A DNA stretch of 64,000 bases from Desmodesmus armatus. Lineage: Eukaryota > Chlorophyta > Chlorophyceae > Sphaeropleales > Scenedesmaceae. Of the stretch, positions 1 through 12,395 are shown piece after piece (the first letter of the stretch is position 1; each line of letters begins with the position of its first letter). The stretch covers positions 310,001-374,000 of the forward strand of contig VIIQ02000739.1 of NCBI GenBank assembly GCA_007449985.2. The letters run 5' to 3'. Made by a program: the position numbers and the translations under genes. The notes beneath the pieces are model-generated. The model did no database searches. It was not told where the DNA came from and was given only the letters and a program-made list of their open reading frames with translations.

Positions 1-1
1 C

Positions 2-1017
2 GGTTTGTTGAAGGTTCACCAGCAAGCCCTGCAGCAGCAGCAGACCGCGACACGGCAGCAGCAGCAGCTGGTGCAGGCACCGTCTTCGGCACCTGCTGCT
101 CCCAGGGGCATGCTGGGGCAGCTGCTGTCTGCAGGCAGTGGGCCCACCTCTCCTGCCTTTTCTCCAAGGAGCACTGCTGCTGCACACCGCGGAAGCGGCA
201 GCAGTAGGGTTGTGGCAGCAGCGATTGCGGCAGCGGCGGCGAGCAGCAGCAGGGAGAGGTGTGGTTACTCCAACCACCCGCATGCCTCAGCAGCAGCAGC
301 AGGAGCATTGGACAGCAGGGGCGAGGATGCAGGTGCTGACAGCGACAGCAGCAGCAGCAGTGGCACCAGCAGCGCTGCAGAGGGCATCTTAAGCTCTACA
401 CCAACCCCTAGGGGTGCGATTATCATCCGCCCGAACCCACTGATGCAGCATGGGCCACTTCCTGCGTCCGCGTCTGCTGCTGCTGTTACAGCCCCCATCA
501 GCAGCAGCCCGGGGGGCAGCAGCAGCTGCAGCAGCAGCCAACCCAACAGCTTGGGCAGCAGGGCATTGGGCCGGGGAAGGGGCATAGCAGGCCAGTCTGG
601 CTTCCATGGGCCGGGTTCGGTTGGTTCTGGTGGGCCAGGCGGACTGTTGTACAACCTCAATGTGGCAGGGCAGCCAAGCACCCCTGTTGCACTGCCCAGT
701 TACCTTGGAAGCAGCCCTCAGCTGCCGTTTGCATTCACGCCGTCTGCTGCCTCATTAGGCACGTCTCTGATGTCACTAGCTGATGCCCAGCGGCAGCTGC
801 TGCCCCCTGGGGGCGGCAGCAGCAGCGGCAAGCAGCCGCAGCAGCCGGGGGCGCTGTCGCGCCCTGGCACTGCTGCCGCTGCTGCTGCCGCCAGTGCGGC
901 GGCTGGCATTGCTGCTGCGGGTGCTGCTGCTGCGGCTGGTCCTGAGGGTCCGTCAGCTGCAGGGGCAGGGGGGTCCGGGGCCATTGGGCAAGGTTCAGGA
1001 GGGTCTGCTACCTCGGG

Positions 1018-1062
<45 letters not shown>

Positions 1063-2579
1063 CCTTATGGTCAGCGGTGGGTCAACAGCAGGAGGAGGCA
1101 GCATCACTGCCGGCACACCCTCCCCGCCGCTGCTGTACCCACCTGCTGCTGCGTCTGGCGGCCAGGTGTCGTTCATCCGGGACATCTCTGGCCTGGCGAC
1201 CATCCGGCGGCCTAGCTGGAGCAGCAGGAGCAGCAGCTTTGATATAGCGGCAGTCGGGTCTGCTACCCTTCCTCACCACCTGAGTATGTCTCCGGGAATG
1301 GCAGACCTCATGGATCCAAACCTGATGCTCGGCTACAGCAGCAGCCATGGAAGCTCAGCACCGGGCAACACCCTGGCACCACGGGTGTTGCCTGCAGGAG
1401 GGAGCGGCAGTAATGCTGCAGCACCTGCTGTGGTGTACAGGTGGAACCTGGGGGGACAGCAGCAGGGTTTGGACCCCAGGGCAGGGTTTGGGCCTCAGGT
1501 GCAATCTCAGCACGCGCAGCAGCAGGAGGGCAGGGGTGGGACGGTTGGGACAGCGTCTGGTGGCAGCAGTGGAGTAGTGGATGCTGCCTCGCCAGTGACT
1601 GTTGCCGATGGGGGTGCCAGTGGTGCAGCAGCAGCTGCTGTGCCTTTGGATGGCTCTGGGTCGGCGGCAGCAGCAGGGCATGCACCAGCAGGACCCCCCA
1701 GCAATGCTGCAGCTGCTTCTGGGTCAGGGTCAGCAGGTGTGGGTGTTGAGGAGGCCTTTGGTGGCTCAATGGGTCACGAACATGAGTCAGAAAGCGACCT
1801 GCTGCCCTTCGTACTTGATGAGCCAGAGCCCTCAGCCCTGCAGGTGATGCAGCTGCAGCATGGGCAAGGAAACCAAGGGCTGGCAGCAGCGGCTGTGGAG
1901 GGCGCAGGGTGTTTTGGCGGGCAGGGTGCAGTCAGTGCTGGGGTTGGGCCTCAGGCTGCTGCTAGGAAGGGTGGCAGGGCTGCTGGCGCTGCTGCAGGAG
2001 AGGGTGCAGGTGAGCTGGGGTTTAGGGAGTTGGAGCGCTGGTGTGGTTGGCTGTGGCTCTGCGTTGAAAGCGGACAAGCAGCAGGAATGTTCAAATAGTC
2101 GGCCTGTACGGCTGAGCATTGGCCATATGGAAGCTTAGTGCTGGAGTGGTGGGTGGTTTTCCTTGCCTTTGAAGCTCAACCCCTTGTGTGGCTGGACCTA
2201 CTGAATGCAGAAGGAGCATCTGTAGGCAATGTATTCACGGGCAGTCTTTCCTGCACCGTCACGTGCTTGGTGTCTATGTGTGTGACATTGCCCTGCAGGG
2301 ACTGCTGGTGGACAGAAGGACGTGGCAGTCGGTGCTTTCCTGCGCATGGTGCAGGATGCAGCAGGGGCTCATGTGGGCCAGCTGGACAGGAGGCGAGCTC
2401 TGTGGGTGCAGCAGCAGCAGCAGCAGCAGGCGCAGGGAGGATTTGGTGAGGCAGGGGTTGCTGCTGGTGCGGGTCTGGCAGAGGGGATGGTTCCTGTGTG
2501 TGTGGGTGATGCAGTGACGCAGGTTCAGGATCTGGCACTGCAGCTGCAGCAGCTGCTGTTTCCAGAATCTTGTGCGTAG
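2..2579 (+). CDS. Low-complexity protein, 3' part; possible ATG13 C-terminal tail
   Basis: The coding frame is open at the window edge and runs to a donor at 2010 (GTGAGC). A phase-consistent acceptor at 2298 opens a last exon, 2299-2579, ending in TAG. The gene starts outside the window. Most of it is disordered: poly-Gln, poly-Ala, Gly and Ser tracts. Four less simple segments stand out: a Pro/Phe stretch near 710-760 (SSPQLPFAFTPS), a Ser-rich stretch near 1200-1250 (SWSSRSSSFDIA), an acidic DLLPFVLDEPE near 1797-1830, and AVGAFLRMVQDA at the start of the last exon. Plant ATG13 tails, as I remember them, carry a Phe/Pro-Ser region, a short acidic PF.D motif and a C-terminal A.VGALV.ML helix, so ATG13 (scaffold of the ATG1 autophagy kinase) is my best guess. 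The diagnostic HORMA domain would lie upstream, so this is inference only. Without the splice the frame would run on to a stop at 2098. Confidence 0.5.
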
Positions 2580-4480
2580 TGATGTGGTCGGGCAGGGTCA
2601 ACAGCAGCGGCTGTGGCTGTTGGTGGCAGGGTTGAGAGGGCCCAGCGGTTCGGCTTTGTGGTTGGTGATGTTGTTGCTTCCCGTGTGGAGTGCCAGGGAG
2701 CCTGCTGGGAGTTTGTGGGCTGAGTGACTACCCAGTAGGTTAGGTGGAGGTTTCTTCTCCGTAGCGCCCTGTTGTCTGTCATCGTCCTGCAACTGAAGGT
2801 GGGGGGCGAAGCAGCGGTGCTGACCCTGTGATGCTGTGGCACACTCACGGTTCGCTGGTGCTGATGGAGGTGTCCAAGTTGGTGCTGTGTTGGCTGCATG
2901 TGGCCGGCGGTGGTCCCAACAACGGCAGGGTAGCTACCCCCCGCAATGAAGCTTATCTTGGGCTTGTCTGGAAGCATGTTTCTTGTGTGCTGGGGCTTGA
3001 GACGAGCCCTCAAGGGCTGGTCATCTGGTGGTTAGGCACTGGTTACTGACGCCTGTCGTTGTTGCTGATCCGCTTGCTCGGCATGCACATGCCACAGCAT
3101 GCATGCATGCATGTACTATAGGTGTGCGCTGGGGGCAGTGTTCCCCCTTGTTGGCTGGCGTGGCTGTTTGACTGCTGCTCTGATCTGTGATGGGAGTACA
3201 GGGGCCCTTTTTAGGCTTGTGTTAGGTACTGACTTGGCTAGGGTGCTGTGCGGTTGCATGCACACCCTTGTGTGCTAAGCAGCCCTGAGGTGTCAGTCAG
3301 TAGCCAGGCAGTGGCGGCGGGCTTCCATCCACCCCACCCCCACCAGCACCACTCCCTTTTCCAGCCTAGAACAGAGGCTTTTGGGGCTACCAGTGTGCCA
3401 ATGTTAGCAGGCATGCCACCTGACTGTATCCACAGCTTGTGTTGGCCCTTATCTTGTATACTACCTTGTCTGTTACTGTCTGCCTGAGTGCTAGCACTAG
3501 CACGGCGCTATGGCATGCTGTGGCATGCAATGCTTGTGTGGCAGTGCAGTTTGTATTCACCTGTATCTCATAGAGTTTTGTGGCTTGCCATGCAAGCACC
3601 TGTACCATCAAGGACTGCTGAGAGTTGTGCGGCCAGCATAGCAACACACTTTGAGTGTAGACATAGCGGCACAACGTGTGCATGCACAGTGCCAGCTGCG
3701 TGGTTGTTGGGGACGACAGCCAAGTGCTGCATCCTTTTCCAGGGCTATGGTGGTGGTGAGAGACTGTTATGGGCGGGTTTGCTGGGCCATCACAGCTCAG
3801 CTGCTGGGTACCATCACCACTGGAAGCTTACATAGTGTACAATTGCTGGTGTGTGTGAGCTGGGATAGGTGGCGGGTGATGGTGGGCAGGCTCAGTCGAT
3901 CGCTGCGTTCGTCTGCAGGGTTGTGAGCCGTTGTGGTGTTGTGGCCAACAGGCAGGTTCACAGCCTCGGGTCTGACTTCAGCGCTCACAGTCTTCTCATA
4001 TCAGTTTGGTTGATGGATCCGTGGTGGGTGCTGCAGTGAGGATGTGTGATTGTGGCAGAGCTGAGCAGTTGTGAGTTCTTAAATAGTGTTGTAACAAGAC
4101 GGCACATGCCTAACTACCCAGTGGGGGTGCATTGCAACAGCCACGTCTGCACACGAGCTGTCAAGCAAATCCTCCTCCCCCCCCTGAACGCCTACTATGC
4201 AATGCAACAACACACTTGCACATGCTCGTTAAGGGTCACAACAAGACACCGTGCCGGTTTTCATGCTGGGCCCTGGCATGGATTCCATGCCATGGAATGC
4301 AGTCATTCATGGGCCTGGCGTACGTAACATGAGGCATGCAGGTGCCGAACTAACAGTGACAATCACGCTCATCCTCAACTTACTGTATGCTCAGAGACGA
4401 CACAACACACCTGACTGACACCGGCAGATCTATCTCCAAGCTTCTTTCGACAAGCTTTCCAGCTGAGTCGGCCTTGAGTC
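2580..4480. other. Intergenic, no supported gene
   Basis: This is 3' flank and intergenic DNA between the low-complexity gene and MTR3. Short open frames occur on both strands, but none has paired splice signals or a recognisable motif. A small GCAT-repeat run lies at about 3097-3114. Confidence 0.6.
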
Positions 4481-4490
4481 ACAGCTCAAT

Positions 4491-4504
4491 ACTATAATAT
4501 AAAA
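4491..4504 (+). promoter_or_regulatory. TATA-like element upstream of MTR3
   Basis: ACTATAATATAAAA lies about 155 bases upstream of the MTR3 ATG, in otherwise GC-rich DNA. The position suits a core promoter with a 5' UTR of roughly 100-130 bases. No transcript data support it. Confidence 0.35.
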
Positions 4505-4656
4505 CGGTGAAGTTAGACCAACTCAGCTGCCTCATTGTGAACATCAGGCATTTAGGAGCAGAGCAGCAGCTCAGTAGCAGCAGTTCCCTTGTGTTGTCCC
4601 GGAGTGGCTGACATACTGCTGTCTAAGTCTCAGCTTCAGCCAAATCACATTCAGCT

Positions 4657-7336
4657 ATGGCTGGGCAGCAGCAGCAGCCTGCTAGCGTCCCCCTGGAGCC
4701 TCTGCCGCTGCCACAGCAGATTTACCAAGCAAACGGCATCCGCCTAGACGGCAGGAGTGCTGAAGAGTGCAGACAGATATGTGAGTCGCTGTCAGCAGAA
4801 GCTTTTAGCCCTCAATGTAGCACATACAAGGGACACTGCAAGCCCCAGTTTTTCTTGCCTGAGCATGCCAGGGAGTTGAAACAAGGTGCAGCAGCAATCA
4901 CCTTCACCTGTGTCACCGTCACTTGGATGCTGAGCAGCACATACTGCAGAACAGCTTACAGCTGCAGACATGCTCATCATGCCTGCTCAACTGTCTGTGT
5001 GCTGCAGTTCTTGATACCAAGATTGTCAGTAGAGCAGCAGGGTCAGCATACATGGAGCTGGGAGACACCAAAGTGATGGCAGCTGTGTGAGTCCCATACG
5101 TCAACGCACGGAGGGGAGGGGGCGTGCTTATCTTTGCATCTTCGTAAGAGGCAGAGCGCAAACATGTTCAGAACAGTCCAGGGCGGCCATGCAGCTGCTT
5201 GGTGCGTTGCCTGTGGGTATGACAGGCCCTGCCGCTAAGGCTGGGAGGCCAATACGCCATCACTCTCACAGAATCCCTCTGTATGTGGTGTGTAAATGTC
5301 TCATGTGTCTGGCTGTGTATGTGTTCAGGTATGGGCCCCGGCAGAGTGAAAGGAAGTTTGGGTTCAGTGACAGGGGCAGGCTGGTCTGTGAGGTCAACTA
5401 CGTGTCGCTAGCACAGAAGGCGCGCGGCAAACAGGCGCAGGTGCGCAGCAGCAGCACCGGCAGCAGCAGCAGCGGCAGACAGTGGTGCCAGCAGCAGAAC
5501 AAAGCGGCCGACAGCAGCAGCATGTGCAGAGTCATTGCAGTGCCAGCTCAATGGGCAATGCCGTGTGTAGCCAGCCATGCGCGTGGTGCACTTGTTTTTG
5601 TTGGGTGTGTGGTCAACAATAGGCCAGCAGTTATGGTGTTGAAGTTTAGGGACCCTCATGAATCTGTGACTGCCGTGTTGTGCTGTGTCATGCCATGCTG
5701 TGCCATGCTGACTTGTGTCGCAGAGGGTGAACCGCAAAGCCATGTCGTCACTGCTGCAGTCCACGTTGGAGGCAGTGGTGGATGTTGACAAGTTCCCCAA
5801 GGCATCAGTGGATGTCAATGTCCTGGTGCTGCAGGTGGGTGGGTGGGTGGGGGCCCCAGGGGGGGGGGGGGGGAGGGGGCCGTGAATGGAACCACATACC
5901 TCACCCCTGTGCTGTGATCAGTGCAGAATGATGAAGGAGTTGCCGCTGCAGGAAGTGCATGGCGAAAGTGTCGTTGTGCTGGCAGAGGCGTTTGAGCACC
6001 CCTCTAGCAGGCATGTGCAGATCCCATGTAACGCCATGCGTCCTGCATGTGCCTTACGCATGCCTTGGCAAACACAAGGCTTACATCACATAGGGATGCC
6101 AACCTGGTAGCAGCACCAGTGGGCATGTGCTGCTGACATACTGTCAAACTGTGGTTTATGTATGTGTGTATGGCTGCAGGCTGATGGAGGGGAGCTTGCT
6201 GCTGCTGTGTGCGCTGCTAGTGCTGCTCTTGCTGATGCTGGCATCGAGCTCACAGACCTACTACCTGCATGCTCAGTGGTAAGCAGGGGTTGCCTGCACT
6301 TGACAGCATTGCTGGCTTACAAGTTGGGTCATGCAGACCAAGGGGTGTGAAACGGCAGAGAGCACAAATGCAGCCCCTTGTGCCGACACCTGACAATTGT
6401 GACTTGGGCACCTGACAGGCCGTATGATTCCTGCATGAATGCCTCAGCTGCTGTTCAAAGTTGCGTGACTGAGTCGTGAATCATCATGGCATGAGAGGGC
6501 TGCCACGTGCATGATAGCCCCTTGGGGAGCCAAATGAGGCTCAAAAAGCAAGCAAACAGCAAGTGAGAACAACAACAAGCAGGGTCACACTTCGTATCTT
6601 GTGTTCCGTTGCTGCAGGCGCTGGTGCGTGATCAGCTGCTGTTGGACCCTGTGCCTCATGAATCGGCTCAGCAGCAGGGGTCTCTGCTGGTGGCTTATTC
6701 AGTGGCAGCAAACCAGGTGGGTCAACACTTAGGAGGCACCCTGGGTTTGATGCAAAGCACGGTTGTGTCAGTGCCCAGCACTGGACTGGTAGCCCGCCCT
6801 TTGACGGCAAGGCCTGTTCAGTCAGCAAGCCAGATGCATGCGGCTGAAGTCACGGCCACAAGGTGGCGACGGGCGCCCGCTGCCTTGCCATGGGCAGTCA
6901 CACAACTGCAGTGGCTCTGCAGTTGGGGTTGGGCTTGGCCACATCACCGTGCAATAAGGCGCCGTCATGTTGCACTCAGATAAATGGATCTGGGCAACTG
7001 CAGCCTGCAATTGCCCAAATTCATTTATCAGACTAGGACTGCCAGCCGTCGATACCCTGCCTGCCCCTGCGTGGTCAGGAGAAAAGTAACTGCTTCGCAT
7101 ATAGCAGCAGTGTGTGAGCTTACTAACAAGCACGTTGGATGGCCATGCTACTGCTGCCGCCGCAGGTGACGCAAATGCAGCTGACAGGTGACTGGTCGGC
7201 TGCGCAAGTGACAGAAGGGTTGCGACTTGCCATGGGTGGCTGCCAGGAGTTGCGGGTGGTGATGCGGCAGACGCTGTTGGAGGCAGCGCTGGGCAGCCCT
7301 GACGATGGCGGTGAAGAGGATGGAATGGAGCAGTGA
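4657..7336 (+). CDS. MTR3: Exosome complex subunit MTR3 (RNase PH-like, EXOSC6 family)
   Basis: Seven exons fit splice consensus and keep phase throughout: 4657-4780, 5008-5086, 5329-5440, 5724-5834, 6180-6278, 6618-6716 and 7166-7336. They total 795 bases and encode 264 residues, close to the usual MTR3 length. The N-terminus carries IRLDGRSAEECRQIF, then GSAYMELGDTKVMAAVYGPR spread over exons 2-3, the hallmark of the RNase PH-like ring subunits. Exon 5 carries ADGGELAAAVCAASAALADA followed by GIELTDLLPACSV, typical of the second half of the fold. MTR3 is one of six subunits of the exosome core ring, which threads RNA to the associated nucleases for 3'-5' processing and decay in nucleus and cytoplasm. 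In eukaryotes this ring subunit is usually catalytically inactive. The start was chosen because it is the first ATG in frame and follows a TATA-like element. The C-terminus is acidic (DDGGEEDGMEQ). Diverged copies of that terminus follow downstream. Confidence 0.9.
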
Positions 7337-7720
7337 TTGAATCTATGGCAAGGCCTGCTGAGCTGCTTGCCGCATTTTGTTGGCGCATTTCAACAGGCAG
7401 AACTATCCTTGGCGGCCTTTTGTTGGAGGCGGCACTGGGCAGGGTCGGATGAGCCTGGTGACAAGGACGGCATGGTGCAGTGAATCAACTCAGGAGGCGC
7501 TTCTGCAGCAGGCCTTCCATGCCGTTTCTTTGTTAGAAGCTGTCTCGACACTAGGCAGGTGGGATGAGGGTGGCAATGTGGGTGGTATGGAGCAGTGAAT
7601 CCACTGGTTCGAACCAACTCTCGGGAGGCGCATCTGCAGCAGCCGTTGTATTCGATCCTTTTGTTGGAGGCAGCCCTGGTTCCTGAAACGAGGTTGGTGA
7701 GATGTGTGGTATGACTGAGC
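7271..7720 (+). repeat. Diverged tandem copies of the MTR3 terminal-exon end
   Basis: The end of the last MTR3 exon (LLEAALG... to GMEQ-stop, about 7271-7345) recurs in degenerate form near 7420-7490, 7530-7610 and 7663-7720. Shared landmarks are TTGTTGGAGGC(A/G)GC, GG(A/C)ATGG(A/T)GCAGTGA(A/T)T and GGAGGCGC(T/A)TCTGCAGCAG. The copy at 7530-7598 still reads LLEAVSTLGRWDEGG, a short spacer, then GGMEQ and a stop, so the frame and stop survive there. Periods vary from about 110 to 150 bases. Confidence 0.6.
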
Positions 7721-7727
7721 AGGGGCT

Positions 7728-7732
7728 TGTAA
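7728..7732 (+). terminator. Candidate polyadenylation signal TGTAA for MTR3
   Basis: TGTAA, the chlorophycean poly(A) signal, lies 392 bases after the MTR3 stop and just beyond the duplicated exon ends. The position is plausible but a five-base match is weak evidence. Confidence 0.3.
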
Positions 7733-8345
7733 GGCAGCGTTTTCATGCAGCTTGCAATGCAGGCAGTGGTTTTGCTTGGGTGTTATGCAGCTGATGCTGC
7801 CATACGGCCCAGCAATTTTGTTAATGTCTACTCAGTCGACGGTGCTGCAAGGGCCATGTGGGCATGCTCTTGAGATCCTGCACAGCTGTGCAGATGTGAC
7901 AACCGGTGACAGGCTGGCAGCACAGGAGTTGCCAACGCATGCCTTGGTATGTGAATTTTTTGCTGGTAAAAATGCTTCTGGGCACACACACGATCCAAAA
8001 CATTACGCCATACTTACACCCTTGCAAGGTCAGCATCACTAGTGCATTACTACGTTTTTTCGTTGGCAGACACGGCAGCTTCAGCCTCTGCGATCTTACT
8101 ACAAGGTCAGCTGACAGATCATCGTTTGAAATTGTTCGATTCATGCACGCGTGCAAGAAAGCGTTTCGATATTAGCGTGCAGCGTCACAAAGCCTATCAC
8201 AACGCAATGTTTCGACGGCACTCAACACCACTTCATTGGCTGTTCAGCCCCTGAGCTGTTCAGCAGCAGAACAGCCTGGACCCCAAGGTAGCCTTGGAAG
8301 GACGGTATCCTGGGCCAACATGCTGCTCAAGACAATTGGAACAGG
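7733..8345. other. Intergenic, contains a dispersed-repeat fragment
   Basis: No gene is supported here. A fragment at about 8066-8104 (CAGCTTCAGCCTCTGCGATC onward) is nearly identical to one at 19387-19430 and could encode RQLQPLRSYY in both places. A short open stretch in frame with the downstream ATG (from about 8286) could be extra 5' coding or UTR of the FHA gene. Confidence 0.5.
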
Positions 8346-10384
8346 ATGCTAGCCTTCCCAATTGTCGGGACCCTCCCTGTGGAGGATGACGCGCCAGCAG
8401 AAGAACCACAGCAACAGGTGTGCTGCTGTTGCTCTCATGCTGACAGGTGTCCCTGAAGTCTGCTGCAGTTCGCAGCCCTCACCTTGCTGTGTGCGCTTGC
8501 TGCAGGAGCATTGTGGTTGGTTGGTTGTGAAACAAGGTTTGAGGTACCCCCTGTACACAGGTGGGTGGGCTGTGGGGCAGAACAGCTGTGCAGGTGTGGC
8601 GTTCACGGGGTGCAGCTCCCAAGGGATGTTCTTTGAAAACCCACAGTCTGTTGTACCGTAGTGTGCAGTGTGAAGAATCCCTTTTCAACTGTGCAGTAGT
8701 CTGCGTGTCATGTGCAGGTGTGAACATCATCGGCCGGCAGCAGGCTGCCAGCAGTGATGCAGACCAGGAGCAGCAGCGGCAGCGGCGTGAAGCAGCCTGG
8801 GCCAAAGAGTACGAAGCACCGTCTGTGCATGGTAAGCATTTGTGCTGGCAGCTAGACATCATGGCTGTGCTGGCAGCAATGTGTCAGTCTCATGCAATTT
8901 GTGATGCCTGTCAGCGGCACCCGCATGGAAGTGTCCTGCACCTGCAGATTCATCAGCACTTTGAGTGGTTGTCATGGACCTCAAGTTTAAAACTCATTTA
9001 GTGTCTGATGTGGTGTGCAGCAGCCCCTGTTGTCCTGCATACCCAAGTGACAGCTTGATGCTGCCTTCTTCAACTTGCACTGCAGGGATCTTCCTGGACC
9101 ACCCTACTGTATCAGGGACCCACCTCAAACTGGGTGAGCATACTTGATGCAGCGCATACACTCACGATCCAATTGCTGCTGCACCAGCATCAGGGCTTCT
9201 GAGCCCCTGAACAGCTTGTAGCCATGAGGGCGGTGCATGCGCAGGAGTCCTGCAGCCATGCCAGTGCAAGGAAGGTTTACTTGTCACATTGAACTCACAC
9301 TGCGGTAGTAGTGGGTTTTTAGGATCGTTGGTGCACAGAACAGCCTGCGTGTGCAGCACGTGTAGGGGCAGCTGTGTGCAGTGACTCTACTACTCTCGCC
9401 AAAGTTCGCCTTTTCAACAGCCACTATCTGCCTGAGCTCTGTATGTTGCCGCATGCTGCTGCCACATCACTGTCCACGCACCGCAGAGGTGTTTGACGGC
9501 GGGTATCTCTGCGTCGCCACAGACCTCGGCAGCAGGAACGGCTCTTGGTGGCGAGGACCAAGGGGAGGCAGCGGCACCAAGCTACCACCACACTTCTACC
9601 GTCACGGCATCACCTCACATGATGTGCTGAAGCTGGGGCAGTGCGAGTTGTGTGTCACCTTCATGCACACCTCGCAGTTTGCAGCCGGCAGCCTTCACGC
9701 GCAGTCGCTGCTGCCGCTCCAGCAGCAGCAGGGGCTGGGTCAGCTCCAGCAGGCAGCAGTGCAGGTACAGCAGGGCGGGAGTCAGCAGCAGCAGCTGGAG
9801 TATGCGCACCCGGCAGCAGTTGTATTGCCAGAAGTGCAGCCGCCGCCGGTGCAGGCGCAGCAGTCAGCACTGTGTGCGGAAGCGGTGGCAGCTGCAGGAC
9901 AGCAGACGCCAGCACATTTGGGGAGCGCGGCTGCGGAGAGTGACATTGCAGGTGCAGCTGCTGGTGCTACTGGCAGCGAGCAGCAGCAGGGGCTGTCACA
10001 GCAGCAGCAACAGCCACAGGGCGCAGCCGCGGCAGCCTTAGCACAACCAGCACAACCAGTACCAGGCAGCAGCAGCGGGGCAGCGGCACCCTCAGCACCA
10101 GCAGGTGGTGGCGGAGATGCCGGCACTCCCTCCGTATATCAGGACCCTAGCTTCGAGGCGAGGGTTGCTGCTATGTTGGCACGCTGCCCCCACATGACAG
10201 AGGACGTCATCCGGCGAGCACTCGCACTGCAGACGCAGAACACACAGCACCCACAGACACAAGGAAGCTCTCTGGAGTGCGGCTCTGGGGATTACAGTGG
10301 CTCAGAGCAGCCGGAGCTGCAGCTGCTGCAGCAGCTGCAGGGGCAGCAGGCGCCCTGGATGCAGATGACTGCATGCGGATGGCC

Positions 10385-10417
<33 letters not shown>

Positions 10418-11771
10418 GCGCGCCCTCCTGCCCTGTCCTTCATGCCGGCGATGCTGCAGGGGCATGCTGCTGTTGCTGCCGCGGCCGCTGCTGCTGGTGT
10501 GCAAGGGCCTCACGTAGGCCAGCAGCATCAGCAGTTGCTGCCGCAGCACTTCCCGCTGCAGTTACCTGGTTTTCCTGCAGCCCTATTGCAGCAGCAAGTG
10601 GGTCAGCCAGGGCAGGACGGCCAGCAGTTCCTCCAAGCACCTTTATGCCTGCAACCAGGGGCACAGCAGGAGCTGCTGGCAATGCAGCAGCGCATAGCCG
10701 CCCTGCATCCTGCTGCCGCTGTTCTCCAACAGCAGCAGCAGCTACTGCAATGCAGCAGGGAGCCTCGCCATCAGCAAGTTGGCGCAGGCAGCGGCGCAAT
10801 ACAGCAGCAGGCACAATCACAGGATCAGGAGGCGGGGATAGAGGGAGTGAATGGCCAGGCAGGCGTCAGCAACAGCTTGCAGCAACAGCAGGATGTGCTG
10901 GTGCTTGACCACCACACAACCAAGTGCAGGCCTGGCAGCACTTTAGCTGGCAGGCCTGTGCGCCTCCTGCCCAGTGTAAGTGAATCACCGCAGTCCCAAC
11001 CCTACTCGCCCCAGAGCTCCAGCCAACAGCGCAGGCAGCATCAATCCGTCCACCAGCAGCAGCAGCAGCAGCAGCACGGTGGGCTTGATACCATTCCAGA
11101 GGAAGGTGGCTTCGAGGGCAGCAGCCCTGCTGGCTCCTTGCTTGGCTCAGCACAGCAGCAGCCAGAGCCTGCTGCGGCACTACAGCAGGGCAGTCCAGGA
11201 GACAGCCAGGGAGACCAGCAGCAGCTGCAGCAGGGCCCACTGCCCCCGACTCAGCTGCTGGGGACTGGTGAATTCTCCGAGCCGCACAGCTGGGGTGCTG
11301 ACCTGATGGCAACTGCAGCAATGCCATCTGATGCAGGGGAGGCAGCAGGGTTCGGTATGCACCAGCTGTTGCAGCAGCAGGGGGACAGACCGGTGCAGCC
11401 CGGTAGCCCTGCCCACACTGCAGTAGCAGCAACAGCGGCGGCGGCGGCCGCAGCAGCAGCAGGTGGATGTGAGCCGTCTGCAAGCTGTATCAGTGCGAGT
11501 GTCACACGAAGTCCTACACGCAGCCCAACGGCCAGCATGGGCAGCCCTGGGGTGGAGCAGCCGCAGCACTTTCCACAGCAGCAGCAGGAGCGGCAACAAT
11601 CCCTGCAGCAGCAGGAGCCGCGACATCCCCTGCAGCACCAGCAGCAGCAGGACAGCAGGGGAGCTGGCGAGCCATACAGTCCAGGGGCGGAGCAAATGCA
11701 GCAGCAGGGCAAGGTTGCTGGTCAGCCGCGCTGCCTCAGCAACAGTCCTGGAAGCCTGGGAGATGCAGGCA

Positions 11772-11807
<36 letters not shown>

Positions 11808-12357
11808 GTTTGTCGCTCCCTGCGGATACCGAGCCTTTCAACCACGCACTGTTTGCAGCGTGGCGGTTGCAGGAGGCTCAGCAGCACAGCAGCAGCCGCA
11901 GCAGAAAGCTTCCTGCACTCTCCTCTAGCAGCCCTTCTGCAGTACAAGCAGCATGCGATGGTGCTGTAGGGGCACCTGCCGATGGAGATGCAATTGCAGA
12001 AGCCACCCTGCAGGCGTCTGCTGGCAATCCAGCGGTCACCATCAGGGGTCTGGCCAGCACTGCACCAGGTTGCCCTGGGGCTGCTGCAGGCAAAGCAGCG
12101 GCATCTGGTGCACCTGCTGCAGGTATGGTCGAAGCCACCCTGCAGGCGTCTGCTGGCAGTGCAGATGGTTACTCACAGGGTGCTGCAGGCAATGCAGCAG
12201 CTCTCCCAGAAGCTGCAGCAGGCAATGCAGCAACGCTCACACCAGCTGCTGCTGGCAGTGGAGATGGGCTTGTGCCTGCTGCATTGGCCGTGCTGGGGTG
12301 TGCTGGGGTCGGGCGAGAAGGGCAGCAGGAGGACCCAGGGAGCCTACCAGTGCTGCT

Positions 12358-12395
<38 letters not shown>

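Noticed and set aside
389..1769. Several long minus-strand and alternate-frame open frames in the first gene
   Set aside because: CAG/GCA-rich DNA is open in most frames, and these are shadows of the plus-strand low-complexity exon.
5933..6030. Extra MTR3 exon (MMKELPLQEVHGESVVVLAE)
   Set aside because: Joining 5834 directly to 6180 gives the expected VLVLQ-ADGG family sequence in phase. The stretch lies within that intron.
10416..10459. A 44-base GT-AG intron that would restore frame in the MDC1-like gene
   Set aside because: It works in phase but is implausibly short. The 113-base alternative 10277-10389 also restores frame and is preferred.
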